64,000 nucleotides of DNA from [Clostridium] colinum (GCF_940677205.1 NZ_OW712331.1:372001-436000); one strand, 5' to 3'. Shown: positions 34,628 to 43,934, counted from the stretch's first letter. The notes: a model not told the origin generated them from the sequence alone. Translations and numbers: made by a program.

Positions 34628-36184
34628 ATGGGTTCATCTTTTTTTGAATTTAATATAGCTACAACTGGGTTGTTTGCAGCTAGAGCAGGCTTAGAAATTA
34701 CATCTCATAATGTATCAAATGTTGCAACACCTGGATATTCTAGACAATATATTAAACAAAAAGCTGGTATACCATTAGATAGATATAGTGGTGTAGGACA
34801 AGTTGGAACTGGTACAGTTGTTTATGGAATAGGTCAACATAGAGATGTATATTTAGACCAAAAATATTGGCCACAAGTAAGCACATTAGGGGAATATAGT
34901 CAAAAATCATCTCAGTTAAGCCTTATAGAAACTTCTCTTAGTGAATTATCTAAAACAAGTATAACAAATAATGTAAATGATTTTTTTAAATCTATATCAG
35001 ACTTAGCTTTTTCTGCAGATAGCTTAGAGTATAGAATGGCAGTAATAAATAATGCAGATACATTAGTTACAAACATAAGAAATCATGCAACAAAGTTAAG
35101 ACAACAACAGATAGATTTAAATGATGATGCTTATGCTCTTGTTGAACGTATAAATTCTATTGGCACACAAATAGCAAGTCTTAATGACCAAATATATACA
35201 TATGAATTAGATGGAAACACAGCTAATGAGCTTAGAGACCAAAGAGCACTTTTAATAGATGAATTATCTAAATACGTTAATGTAGAAGTAAAAGAATATT
35301 CAGATGGTACTGGTAGAGAGCTTGATAAAAAATATGTTGTTTTATTAAATGGTCAAGAATTTGTAGACCATAAAACAAGTAGAAAATTAGAATGTATAAG
35401 AAGAGAAAATGCATTGCATCCTAATGACCCTCCAGGTCTTTATGATATTAAATGGGAAAATGGTGATGAGTTAAACTTAAAAACTCTTACTGGTGAATTA
35501 AAAGGTATATTAGACGTACGTGATGGAGATAGTGGCATAGGCGGTGGTGGTAGCTATAAAGGTATACCATATTATATAGACAAATTAAATGAATTTGTAA
35601 GAACTATGGCTTATGCTATGAACACTGGTAAAAGATTATCAGATGATGGAGATTTAGAAGGTGTAATAGGTCATCAAGATGGATTTGATATGAAAGGAAA
35701 TAAAGGTGGACTTTTATTTAGTATGGTTGATCCTACTACAGGAAAAACAGTAACTAATATTGCAGATTATTCAGATATAAATGTATTTAATTTTGCAATA
35801 TCAGATGAAATAAAAGCAGATCCTTCAAAACTTGCAATATCAGATACTAATGATTCAACACAAGAAAGTAATAATAAAGTTGTGCTTGGATTTTTAAAAC
35901 TTAAAGATGATACATCTTTATTTGCAGAAGGTGGAGCATACCAGTTTGTTAATGCTATTTCTGCTACTTTAGGTATAGATACAAAACAAGCTAATAGTTT
36001 TACATCTTTTTATACAGATGTTACAAAAACTATAGACAACCAAAGAATGCAAGTTTCAGCTGTTAGTATAAATGAAGAAATAACTAATATGGTTAAATAT
36101 CAACATTTATATCAAGCAGCATCAAAGCTTATGAATGTTATAAATGAAGTATATAATACTACAATAAATGGACTTGGTGTTTAG
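34628..36184 (+). CDS. Flagellar hook-associated protein FlgK, copy 2
   Basis: A 518-residue FlgK paralogue, clearly different in sequence from copy 1 but with the same ends: NIATTGLFAARAGLEITSHN and VSNVATPGYSRQYI at the N-terminus, VSINEEITNMVKYQHLYQAA at the C-terminus, and the ANELRDQRALLIDELSKYVN block. Both are intact, so they may form a two-layer junction or serve alternative filaments. TAGGAGG precedes the ATG. Confidence 0.93.
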   Translation: MGSSFFEFNIATTGLFAARAGLEITSHNVSNVATPGYSRQYIKQKAGIPLDRYSGVGQVGTGTVVYGIGQHRDVYLDQKYWPQVSTLGEYSQKSSQLSLIETSLSELSKTSITNNVNDFFKSISDLAFSADSLEYRMAVINNADTLVTNIRNHATKLRQQQIDLNDDAYALVERINSIGTQIASLNDQIYTYELDGNTANELRDQRALLIDELSKYVNVEVKEYSDGTGRELDKKYVVLLNGQEFVDHKTSRKLECIRRENALHPNDPPGLYDIKWENGDELNLKTLTGELKGILDVRDGDSGIGGGGSYKGIPYYIDKLNEFVRTMAYAMNTGKRLSDDGDLEGVIGHQDGFDMKGNKGGLLFSMVDPTTGKTVTNIADYSDINVFNFAISDEIKADPSKLAISDTNDSTQESNNKVVLGFLKLKDDTSLFAEGGAYQFVNAISATLGIDTKQANSFTSFYTDVTKTIDNQRMQVSAVSINEEITNMVKYQHLYQAASKLMNVINEVYNTTINGLGV

Positions 36185-36196
36185 GGAGGTTAAAAA

Positions 36197-37189
36197 ATGA
36201 GAGTAACAAATTCTATGATGTCTAATAGGCTTCTTACAAATGTTAATAGAAATTTATCTTTGTTAGACAAATATAATACTCAAGGTTCAACTGGGAAGAA
36301 AATACAAGTACCTTCAGATGACCCAATCATAGCTAGCCGTTCTTTAAAATTTAGAACAATGCTTGCAGAAACAGAGCAATATGCTAAAAATACTTCAGAT
36401 GCTACATCTTGGATAGATGCTACAGAAACAGTATTTGTTAATATGAATAGAATATTAGAAGATATGAAAGGTTTAATGACTCAAGGAGCTAATGATACAT
36501 ATACATTAGAAGATAGAAAAAAATTATTAACTGAATATATGTCTTTAGTTGGTCAATTAGAGCAAGAGCTTAATAGTGACTATATGGGAAGAAATTTATT
36601 TTCTGGATTTAGAACAGATAAAAAACCTATCATACAAGATGCAAATGGAGTTAATATATTAAATCCGGAAGTATACGGAGATAATACAACACCATCTATA
36701 GCAGGACAAAAAATAGAAGTTCAAGTTGGTGCTGGTATTACAGTTGACATTAATACTCTTGCAACAGATGTTTATGACAAAAAAGATTATGATACATTAA
36801 GAGGTTTAATAAATCCAAAGTTTAATAAATCATTTGAAGAAATTATAAAAGAAATAGATGGATTAAAAACAGAAGAAGAAAAGCTAAATTGGGAAAAAGC
36901 TAATGACCTTAGAGGACAAATGGCAGAAACTATACAAAGTATAGAAGACTTTCAAGCTAAGCTATCTATTCAAGATACAGATATAGGTGTTCGCTCTAAA
37001 AGGGTAGAGCTTGTTCAAGTAAGGCTTGAAGATGATAAAGTAAACTATAAATCTGTTATGAGCCAAAATGAAGATGCGGATATAGCAGAGGTTATGATGA
37101 ACTACAATACAGCTAATGCAGCATATATGGCTTCTCTTAACATTGGTATGAAAATAACTCAAACAACTTTAGCAGATTATTTAAGATAA
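36197..37189 (+). CDS. flgL: Flagellar hook-associated protein FlgL
   Basis: A 330-residue flagellin-like junction protein. The N-terminal RVTNSMMSNRLLTNVNRNLS and QGSTGKKIQVPSDDPIIASR are typical. The C-terminal block MMNYNTANAAYMASLNIGMK with TTLADYLR closes the family fold. It is laid down after FlgK, just before filament growth. Ribosome site AGGGAGG. Confidence 0.96.
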   Translation: MRVTNSMMSNRLLTNVNRNLSLLDKYNTQGSTGKKIQVPSDDPIIASRSLKFRTMLAETEQYAKNTSDATSWIDATETVFVNMNRILEDMKGLMTQGANDTYTLEDRKKLLTEYMSLVGQLEQELNSDYMGRNLFSGFRTDKKPIIQDANGVNILNPEVYGDNTTPSIAGQKIEVQVGAGITVDINTLATDVYDKKDYDTLRGLINPKFNKSFEEIIKEIDGLKTEEEKLNWEKANDLRGQMAETIQSIEDFQAKLSIQDTDIGVRSKRVELVQVRLEDDKVNYKSVMSQNEDADIAEVMMNYNTANAAYMASLNIGMKITQTTLADYLR

Positions 37190-37205
37190 AAATATATAAT
37201 AGATA

Positions 37206-37234
37206 TTGTAAATATTATAAAGTATAAGTATTAT
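37206..37234 (+). promoter_or_regulatory. Possible sigma-A promoter ahead of the sugar-modification pair
   Basis: TTGTAA (37206-37211), a 17-nt spacer and TATTAT (37229-37234) lie in the 64-base gap after flgL. In DNA this AT-rich such a match may be accidental; the genes could equally be read from the flgM promoter. Confidence 0.35.
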
Positions 37235-37253
37235 ATAGAAATAGAGGATAAAT

Positions 37254-38239
37254 ATGATAGATACAGGACATGCGATAATGTTTCATCATTTCTATGATAA
37301 CAATGAACATATATATGGTCAAGGTGCAATTAATAGAAAAGATTTATTAAATATATTAGATTATTATAATAGTAAATATAAAATTATAGATAGTAAAGAG
37401 TGGTTAGAAAAAGCTTTAAAAAATAAATTAGAGAAAAAAGATGTATGTCTTACATTTGATGATGGATTAAAATGCCAATATGATATAGCAAATTTAGTTC
37501 TACAAGAATTGTCGGGGGGGGGAATAATACTTTAACAGCGTTTTATTTTATATATACAGATATATATACAAAACAATTTAGTAAATTAGAAGTTTATAGA
37601 TATTTTAGAACTATAACATACAATGATATAGATGATTTTTATAATGAATTCTTTGAGTTATTAATTAATCATAAAAATATAGGATATCAAGTAAAAAATA
37701 TTATATATAATTTTAATGAAAAAGAATATTTAAAAGATTATAAATTTTATACATATAATGATAAATTATTTAGATATTTAAGAGATAATATAATTTATGA
37801 AAGTTATGATTATTTTATGAATAAAATTATGAAAAAATATAACTTTAATATTGAAGAAAGTGCTAAAAAGTTATGGATAAGCAAAGAGCAAATAAAAGAT
37901 TTGCATAAACAAGGTAACGTTATAGGATTACATAGCCATACACATCCAACAGATATTACAAAGCTTTCTAAAGAGGGACAATATAAAGAATATTTGACTA
38001 ATAAAAATATTTTAGAAGATATTATAAATGACAATATAATTTGTATGTCTCATCCTTGTGGAAGATATAATAATGATACATTAGAAGTACTAAAAAACCT
38101 TAATATAAAAATAGGTTTTACAAGTAATATGATTTTAAATAATAATACAAAATATGAATTTTTAAGAGAAGATCATGCAAATATTTTTAATAATTTAAGG
38201 AAAAATAATAATTATGAAAATAACTATATTTACAAGTAA
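37254..38239 (+). pseudogene. Polysaccharide deacetylase gene, out of frame at a G9 tract (probable phase-OFF state)
   Basis: The reading frame opens at ATG 37254 (ribosome site AGAGGA) and encodes a NodB-type deacetylase start with the metal motif VCLTFDDGLK (about residue 67). At the run of nine G (37514-37522) it shifts and stops at TAA 37533-37535 after 93 residues. The rest continues without a stop in the +2 frame to 38239, including the metal-ligand histidines in LHSHTHP and the SHPCGRYNND motif. Ten or seven G would give one 328-residue protein. It probably acts on a sugar, possibly in flagellin glycan synthesis given its place; that role is inferred. The last 26 bases overlap the next gene. 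Confidence 0.85.
37514..37522 (+). repeat. Homopolymeric G9 tract, candidate slipped-strand switch
   Basis: Nine consecutive G residues inside the deacetylase coding region. I noticed no other G or C run longer than five in the window. The tract sits exactly at the frame break, and the two flanking frames join when one G is added or two are removed, as in contingency loci of Campylobacter and other bacteria. Confidence 0.85.
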
Positions 38240-39008
38240 TCAACCAAGACATTTAAGATTAATAGATGAATTAGCTAAAATAAGTGATGAAGTATTTGCT
38301 ATATAAGAATGTAATACAGTATTTCCAGGGATAAAAAAAGATTTTTTTAATAATTCTGAAATAATGAAAGAGTATTTTTATAATGTTATAAAAGCTGAAA
38401 ATGAAGTTTTTGGAAATATATTTTTTACAAGAGAAAATGTTAGAACATTATCTATAAAATCTGGAGATTTAAATAATATTAATATTGAAAATTTAAAAAG
38501 TGCATTAAACTCTGATATATATGTAGTTTTTGGAAGTAGTTTTATAAAAGAACCATTGGTAGATTTCTTAGTAGAAAAAAAAGCAATTAATATCCATATG
38601 GGAATAAGCCCTTATTATAGGGGGAGTTCATGTAACTTTTGGGCTGCATATGATAAAAATCCAGAACTTATAGGTGCAACTATACATCTTTTAAGTACAG
38701 GTCTTGATTCAGGTGATATGCTATATCATGCTTTACCAAAAGCAGAAAAAATAAATCCATTTTTATTAGGAATGAAAGCTGTAAAAGTAGCTCAAGATTC
38801 GTTAGTTGATAGAATATACAATAAAGAAATATATAGTTATTTGCCAGTTAAACAAGATAAAGATAAAGAAATTAGATATACTAGAAATATAAATTTTAAT
38901 GACGAAGTAGCAAAAGAATATTTAGATAATTTACCAACAGAAGAAGAAATATTTATGAAATTAAGCAATAGAGATGAAAGATTATTTTTAAATCCTTATA
39001 TAAAATAG
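38214..39008 (+). pseudogene. Formyltransferase-fold protein gene interrupted by an in-frame TAA
   Basis: From ATG 38214 the frame reads MKITIFTSNQPRHLRLIDEL, then meets TAA at 38304-38306 (codon 31). It continues unbroken to 39008, for 264 codons in total. The downstream part has the formyltransferase core: the catalytic-loop motif INIHMGISPYYRG and GATIHLLSTGLDSGDML. Such enzymes N-formylate amino sugars or tRNA; a sugar role is likelier beside a deacetylase. A CAA-to-TAA change would explain the stop. A possible restart at ATG 38364 has no ribosome site. It overlaps the deacetylase by 26 bases, so its translation may also depend on the G tract. Confidence 0.75.
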
Positions 39009-39024
39009 TTTTGGAGGTGCATTT

Positions 39025-39474
39025 ATGACAATAAAGACAAAATTTTTTGGGGATATAGATGTAGATGATAATAAAGTAATAACATTTAAAGATGGATTGC
39101 CAGGGTTTGAAAATATAACTAAATTTTTATTTATGACAGATGAAGATGAGAATAGCCCATTTTCTTGGTTACAATCTATAGAAGATATAGATATAGTATT
39201 TACATTATTTAATGTATTTAAGGTATTGCCAGACTATAATCCTAATGTAGATATAGAGCTTTTAGATACTTTAGGAGATATAAAAGATGAAAATTTAGCT
39301 ATATATTGTATAGCTACTATACCACCTAAAAATGTAAAAGAAATGACAATAAATTTAAAAGCACCTATTGTAATAAATTTAGATAATAATAATGCAAAAC
39401 AAGTTATATGTAATAATGAAGAATATCCTATAAAATACTATGTGCACAAAGAAGTAAAAAAGGGTGGTGAATGA
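39025..39474 (+). CDS. fliW: Flagellar assembly factor FliW
   Basis: A 149-residue protein with the FliW signature (KVITFKDGLPGFENITKFLF, SPFSWLQSIEDIDIVFTLFN, INLKAPIVINLDNNNAKQVI). FliW binds CsrA, freeing flagellin mRNA for translation, and is itself titrated by cytoplasmic flagellin. The start follows TTGGAGGTG. It is immediately upstream of csrA, the normal pairing in Bacillota. Confidence 0.96.
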   Translation: MTIKTKFFGDIDVDDNKVITFKDGLPGFENITKFLFMTDEDENSPFSWLQSIEDIDIVFTLFNVFKVLPDYNPNVDIELLDTLGDIKDENLAIYCIATIPPKNVKEMTINLKAPIVINLDNNNAKQVICNNEEYPIKYYVHKEVKKGGE

Positions 39475-39475
39475 T

Positions 39476-39697
39476 GTGTTAGCCCTTAGTAGAAAAAAAG
39501 GTGATTCTATAATTATAAATGATGAAATAGAAATAGTGATTATAGATATAGGAAAAGAACAAGTAAAAATAGGCATAAATGCACCAAAACATATACCGAT
39601 ATATAGAAAAGAGATAATTGAACAGATAACAAAAGAAAATAAACAAGCTGTATTAGATGTAGATATTAAAAATATAAAAAAATTATTTGACATTTAA
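39476..39697 (+). CDS. csrA: Carbon storage regulator CsrA
   Basis: A 73-residue RNA-binding dimer subunit, normal size. GTG 39476 gives the expected MLALSRKKGDSIIIN start and is well spaced from AGGGTGG; earlier GTGs overlap that site. The conserved VKIGINAPKHIPIYRKEI includes the RNA-contacting basic residue. It represses translation of GGA-containing leaders, classically flagellin. Its 3' end contains the tRNA-Arg promoter. Confidence 0.96.
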   Translation: MLALSRKKGDSIIINDEIEIVIIDIGKEQVKIGINAPKHIPIYRKEIIEQITKENKQAVLDVDIKNIKKLFDI

Positions 39698-39715
39698 ACA
39701 TATATAATTTATAAT
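39687..39715 (+). promoter_or_regulatory. Perfect sigma-A promoter of tRNA-Arg, starting inside csrA
   Basis: TTGACA (39687-39692, overlapping the last csrA codons), a 17-nt spacer and TATAAT (39710-39715), 15 bases before the tRNA. The exact consensus match supports independent tRNA expression. Confidence 0.85.
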
Positions 39716-39730
39716 TAATTAAATATGTTT

Positions 39731-39802
39731 GCCTTCATAGTTAAATGGATATAACAAGCCCCTCCTAAGGGCTAGTTGTTGGTTCGATTCCAACTGAGGG
39801 TG
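39731..39802 (+). tRNA. tRNA-Arg (CCT)
   Basis: A 72-nt cloverleaf. The acceptor GCCTTCA pairs with TGAGGGT (with G-U pairs at the first and fourth positions). The anticodon stem AGCCC/GGGCT holds anticodon CCT at 39764-39766, and the T-loop is GGTTCGATTCC. CCA is not encoded. Confidence 0.93.
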
Positions 39803-39806
39803 TATT

Positions 39807-39841
39807 AAAAAAGTTGATAGCAATTTACTATCAACTTTTTT
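39807..39841 (+). terminator. Bidirectional terminator between tRNA-Arg and the ALDH operon
   Basis: AAAAAAGTTGATAG (39807-39820) and CTATCAACTTTTTT (39828-39841) make a perfect 14-bp stem with a seven-base loop. T-runs occur at the 3' end on both strands, so it can serve tRNA-Arg on plus and the aldehyde dehydrogenase operon on minus. Confidence 0.9.
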
Positions 39842-39915
39842 AAGTTTATAACAAATATTAGCTAATTTTATTAATGAGTATAATAGGGTAGTTAGAGGTT
39901 AATAAAGATATCTTT

Positions 39916-41271
39916 TTATTTTAATAGTTTTTTTAATAAACTTAAATTATTATTATATCTTATGTTTAAATCATACAGGTTAGTAGCTTTTAAGACACCT
40001 TTTTTATGAGAAAATAATTCAAAGCTATATTTGCCGTGATATACGCCAATACCACTATTACCTCTACCACCAAAAGGTATATTATGATTAGATACTTGTA
40101 ATATAGTATCATTTATACAAATATTACCACAAGGTATATTTTCAATTAATATATTTACAAACTTTTTATTTTTAGAAAAAATATACATAGCCAATGGATT
40201 TTTATTGTATTCTACTATATTATATACTTCCTTTAAGTTATTATATGATATTATAGGTAATATAGGACCAAATATTTCTTCTTTCATAATATTTTGTTTG
40301 ATAGAAACATTATCAACATAAGTAGGTTCTATTTTTAATGTTTTTTCATCATATTTACCACCATATATAATATTTGTATCTTTTATTAAATTTAGTATTC
40401 TATTAAAATTTTTTTCATTTATTATTTTAGAATATTGAGCATTTTTTAATGGTTCATTACCTAAGAATTTTTTTGTATAAAAAATAATTTTCTCTATTAA
40501 TTTATCTTTTATATCATTATGAACTAACAAGTAGTCTGGAGCTATACAAGTTTGACCAGCATTTAATGTTTTGCCCCAAACTATACGTTTTGCAGTTTTA
40601 TCAAGGTCTATATTTTTATCTATAATACAAGGGCTTTTACCACCTAGCTCTAAAGCTACAGGAGTTAAAGTTTTTGCAGCATTTTTCATTATAATTTTAC
40701 CTATGTTAGTGCTACCAGTAAAAAATATAAAATCTATATTATTTTCTATTATATTTTCTACTACATCTGCTTCACCTAAAACAACTTGACAATAATTATC
40801 ATCAAAAGTATCTTCTATAATTTTTTTTAATATATTTGAGCTATTTTGGGAATATTCTGAAGGTTTTATTATAGCACAATTTCCCGCAGATATAGCACCA
40901 ACAAGAGGAGATAAGGCTAGTAAAAAAGGATAATTCCAAGGGGATATAATAAGACAAATGCCATATGGGTCTTTTATTTCATAACTTTTATATCCTAAGC
41001 ACATTTTAGGAGTTTTTTTAACAATTTTTTTTGATAGTTTTTTAGTATTTTTTAAAAAGTAGTCTATTTCGTGTAAAATAGGTAATATTTCTGCCGTATA
41101 TGAATCAAATTCAGACCTATTTAAATCTTTTTTAAGTGCCATAATTATGTCATTTTCATATTTTATTATACTCTTTTTTAAATTTTTAAGCATTTGTATC
41201 CTAAAGTTTATATTTTTTGTTATATTTGTTTTAAAAAAATCCTTTTTTGATTTAATTATATTTTTATACAT
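39916..41271 (-). CDS. Aldehyde dehydrogenase (class 3-like)
   Basis: A 451-residue NAD(P)-dependent aldehyde dehydrogenase of the short, membrane-associated class 3/YwdH type. Catalytic residues are Glu208 in VALELGGKSP and Cys242 in NAGQTCIAPDY. The cofactor-binding FTGSTNIGK (about 184-192) and the C-terminal HNIPFGGRGNSGIGVYHGK are present. It oxidises aldehydes to acids; the natural substrate is unknown. It is the last gene of the minus-strand operon, three bases after the MATE gene, which suggests a part in handling aldehydes made downstream of methylglyoxal synthase. Confidence 0.93.
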   Translation of the reverse strand: MYKNIIKSKKDFFKTNITKNINFRIQMLKNLKKSIIKYENDIIMALKKDLNRSEFDSYTAEILPILHEIDYFLKNTKKLSKKIVKKTPKMCLGYKSYEIKDPYGICLIISPWNYPFLLALSPLVGAISAGNCAIIKPSEYSQNSSNILKKIIEDTFDDNYCQVVLGEADVVENIIENNIDFIFFTGSTNIGKIIMKNAAKTLTPVALELGGKSPCIIDKNIDLDKTAKRIVWGKTLNAGQTCIAPDYLLVHNDIKDKLIEKIIFYTKKFLGNEPLKNAQYSKIINEKNFNRILNLIKDTNIIYGGKYDEKTLKIEPTYVDNVSIKQNIMKEEIFGPILPIISYNNLKEVYNIVEYNKNPLAMYIFSKNKKFVNILIENIPCGNICINDTILQVSNHNIPFGGRGNSGIGVYHGKYSFELFSHKKGVLKATNLYDLNIRYNNNLSLLKKLLK

Positions 41272-41274
41272 AGC

Positions 41275-42627
41275 CTATTCCTTATTTATAATATTTTTTT
41301 CTAATTTTTTTATTTTTATAAAATATGCAGGTACAACTATTAGTGCACCTCCTGCCCAAGCAGCAGGACAAGCAAGAGATATTGCCAAATATCCTAATAT
41401 ACCTACAAAACCAACAGCAACAACAACTCTTCCTACTAATTCTATAATGCTAGCTATCATAGGGAAAACTACATCTCCCATTCCTTGTATAGAACTTCTA
41501 TATAATATTAAAAGCATAAGAGGAATAAAAAATGCACAAGCCCAAGCTAAATATTGTCTAACATATTGAACAACTAAATCTTTATTAGTCTCTTCTGATA
41601 TAAATAAGTTGATAAGAGGCATATTAAATACGTATATTATGGCACTGCATATTAAAGCTAACAATATACCTATTATAGTCATTTTTTTCATACCTTCTTT
41701 TATTCTGTCGAATTTACCAGCACCTAAGTTTTGTCCTGTATACGTAGTGCTTGCAATACCTAGTGTAGAAAAAGGTTGTATAGCAAGTTGTTCTATCCTA
41801 CAACATACAGTATAGCTTGCAACAGCTATTGTACCCAAAGAATTTACAGCACTTTGTAATAATATACTACCAGTAGCTATTACTGAATATTGAAAAGCCA
41901 TAGGAAAGCCAATACTTAAAAGTCTATTAGCAGATTTTTGTTTGTAATAAAGGTCTTCTTTTTGCATTTTTAATATTTCAAATTTTTTATACATATATAT
42001 AGCACATAATAAGGCAGATACACCTTGAGATATAACAGTTGCTAAAGCTGCACCTACAACACCCATATTAAATGATAATATAAACAATAAATCTAGGGCG
42101 ATATTTAGAAATGATGCTATTATAAGAAAATATAAAGGAGTTTTACTATCACCTAATGCTCTTAATATGCTAGCAGTCATATTGTAGGCCATATTTGTAA
42201 ATAAGCCAGCTAATATTATTATCATATAGTTATAAGCATAATTATATATATCTTGTGGTGTTTTTGTAATAGTTAATAAAGGTCCTAAGCCTATTGTAGA
42301 TATAATTGTTATTATTATAGCAACAATTGTAGTAAGATATGCACTCATAGCAACAAAATGTCTTACTCTTTTATAATCATTAGCACCAAAGCCTTGTGCT
42401 ATTGGCACGGCAAATCCACTTGTCATACCCATAGCAAATCCAAAAATAAAAAAATTTATACCGCCTGTAGAGCCTACACCTGCTAAAGCTTGTGTACCAA
42501 CGTATTTGCCTACAATAATAGTATCTACCATACTATATAGCTGTTGAAAAATGTTGCCTATAAGAAGTGGTATAATAAATTTTATAACAAGTTTAGTAGG
42601 GCTACCTACTGTCATATCATTAGTCAT
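41275..42627 (-). CDS. MATE family efflux transporter
   Basis: A 450-residue polytopic protein with about twelve membrane segments in two homologous halves. MATE marks include GSPTKLVIKFIIPLLIGNIF and LYSMVDTIIVGKYVGTQALA near the N-terminus. It exchanges cations for organic substrates across the membrane; the substrate cannot be read. It is separated by three bases from both the HAD and ALDH genes, so they are co-translated from one message. Confidence 0.93.
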   Translation of the reverse strand: MTNDMTVGSPTKLVIKFIIPLLIGNIFQQLYSMVDTIIVGKYVGTQALAGVGSTGGINFFIFGFAMGMTSGFAVPIAQGFGANDYKRVRHFVAMSAYLTTIVAIIITIISTIGLGPLLTITKTPQDIYNYAYNYMIIILAGLFTNMAYNMTASILRALGDSKTPLYFLIIASFLNIALDLLFILSFNMGVVGAALATVISQGVSALLCAIYMYKKFEILKMQKEDLYYKQKSANRLLSIGFPMAFQYSVIATGSILLQSAVNSLGTIAVASYTVCCRIEQLAIQPFSTLGIASTTYTGQNLGAGKFDRIKEGMKKMTIIGILLALICSAIIYVFNMPLINLFISEETNKDLVVQYVRQYLAWACAFFIPLMLLILYRSSIQGMGDVVFPMIASIIELVGRVVVAVGFVGILGYLAISLACPAAWAGGALIVVPAYFIKIKKLEKNIINKE

Positions 42628-42630
42628 ATT

Positions 42631-43425
42631 TTACACCTCATCAAAAAAATCATTATAAACTTTTTTTAAAGTTTCTACTACGTTTTTACAAGTATATTTT
42701 GCAACCTTTTTAACGTCTTCGTGAGCATCTTCCATAGCATAGCTATATTTTGCATCTGTAAGCATTTCTATGTCATTAAAGTTATCTCCAAAAGCCATTG
42801 TTTCTTCGCTAGATACGTTTATATATTTTTGTAATAATTTTATAGCATTTCCTTTATGTATATCAATGTTCATAAAATCATACCAAGTGTGTCCTGACAC
42901 AGTATGTTGAAATTTATTACCAAAGTCTTTAACAAAATATTGTATTATTTCATCATTTAAACCTTCATTATAGTGTAAAGATACTTTTAAAATATCTTGA
43001 TTTATATCATCAAAACATTCTATGATAGTCATATGGTTTTCTTCTTCATTACCTATTAGTTTATGAAAATCTTTAGATTTTGGCATAATATATGTTGTTT
43101 TTTCTCCACATATAAATAATTCTGTACCTTCTTTATCTAAAATTTTTTTAGATAAACTTTTAGCAAGTTCTATATCTATTGGAGATTTATATAGGATTTC
43201 ATCATTATGTACTACTATTGCACCATTTTCAGCTATATATCCTATTTTATCTTTAACAGGTTCAAATATTTTTTGGAGATTATAAAGTTGACGACCACTT
43301 GTTGCGAAGAAAAGTACACCTTTTTTATAAAACTTTTCTATTAATGTAAATAGTTCTGGGTCTATTGGGTCTGAATAGCTTTGAAGAAGTGTTCCGTCTA
43401 TATCACAAGTAATAAGTTTTATCAT
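42631..43425 (-). CDS. Cof-type HAD phosphatase
   Basis: A 264-residue HAD-superfamily hydrolase of the Cof class (IIB cap). The nucleophile motif is LITCDIDGTLLQ, followed by FFATSGRQL (motif II), and the C-terminal MAFGDNFNDIEML (motif IV) carries the Mg-binding aspartates. Such enzymes dephosphorylate sugar phosphates or flavin precursors. I use the ATG at 43425, seven bases after GGAG, rather than the one at 43431 that lies too near. It is 12 bases behind mgsA. Confidence 0.92.
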   Translation of the reverse strand: MIKLITCDIDGTLLQSYSDPIDPELFTLIEKFYKKGVLFFATSGRQLYNLQKIFEPVKDKIGYIAENGAIVVHNDEILYKSPIDIELAKSLSKKILDKEGTELFICGEKTTYIMPKSKDFHKLIGNEEENHMTIIECFDDINQDILKVSLHYNEGLNDEIIQYFVKDFGNKFQHTVSGHTWYDFMNIDIHKGNAIKLLQKYINVSSEETMAFGDNFNDIEMLTDAKYSYAMEDAHEDVKKVAKYTCKNVVETLKKVYNDFFDEV

Positions 43426-43437
43426 TTTCATTCTCCT

Positions 43438-43914
43438 TTAAAAATTATAAAATTTAATACGATTTTCAATATGTTTTTGAAAATTTAAAACTTTATGTTC
43501 ATAGTTTTCGTCCATAAATTTAGATGTTATCATAAAATCTGCTGAAGATTTATTGTTTGCAATAGGTATGTCATAAACTTGAGCTATACGAAGAAGAGCT
43601 TTTACATCTGGGTCGTGTGGTTGAGCTGTTAATGGGTCTGAGAAAAATATAATAAAATCTATCTCTCCTTCTACAACTTTAGCTCCTATTTGTTGGTCTC
43701 CACCTAAAGGACCACTATTAAATCCTTTTATTTTAAGGTCTGTATTTTGAGATATCATTTTAGAGGTTGTACCTGTTCCATAAAGGTTATGTTTTTCTAA
43801 TATTTCTTTATATTGTTTACACCAATTTATAAGCTCAATTTTTTTATTGTCATGAGCTATGAGAGCTATATTTTTTTGTTTTTTTATAGTTAAAGTAACA
43901 TATTCATCTATCAT
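43438..43914 (-). CDS. mgsA: Methylglyoxal synthase
   Basis: A 158-residue enzyme converting dihydroxyacetone phosphate to methylglyoxal and phosphate. Family motifs are NIALIAHDNKK, GTGTT (phosphate binding, about 46-50), SGPLGGDQQIGAKV (catalytic Asp about 73) and FFSDPLTAQPHDPDVKALLR. The length is normal. It is the second gene of the minus-strand operon. The pathway relieves sugar-phosphate stress but makes a toxic aldehyde, which fits the dehydrogenase at the end of the operon. Confidence 0.97.
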   Translation of the reverse strand: MIDEYVTLTIKKQKNIALIAHDNKKIELINWCKQYKEILEKHNLYGTGTTSKMISQNTDLKIKGFNSGPLGGDQQIGAKVVEGEIDFIIFFSDPLTAQPHDPDVKALLRIAQVYDIPIANNKSSADFMITSKFMDENYEHKVLNFQKHIENRIKFYNF

Positions 43915-43934
43915 AAAAACACTCCTTTTAATTA

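Noticed and set aside
37514-37535. Treating the 93-residue product and the downstream 140-residue frame as two separate genes
   Set aside because: Both halves carry complementary motifs of one deacetylase, the second frame is open from the G tract onward and has no ribosome site of its own, so one frame-shifted gene is the better reading.
38304-38306. Programmed recoding or selenocysteine at the in-frame stop of the formyltransferase gene
   Set aside because: The codon is TAA, not TGA, and no recoding structure is evident next to it; a nonsense change is simpler.
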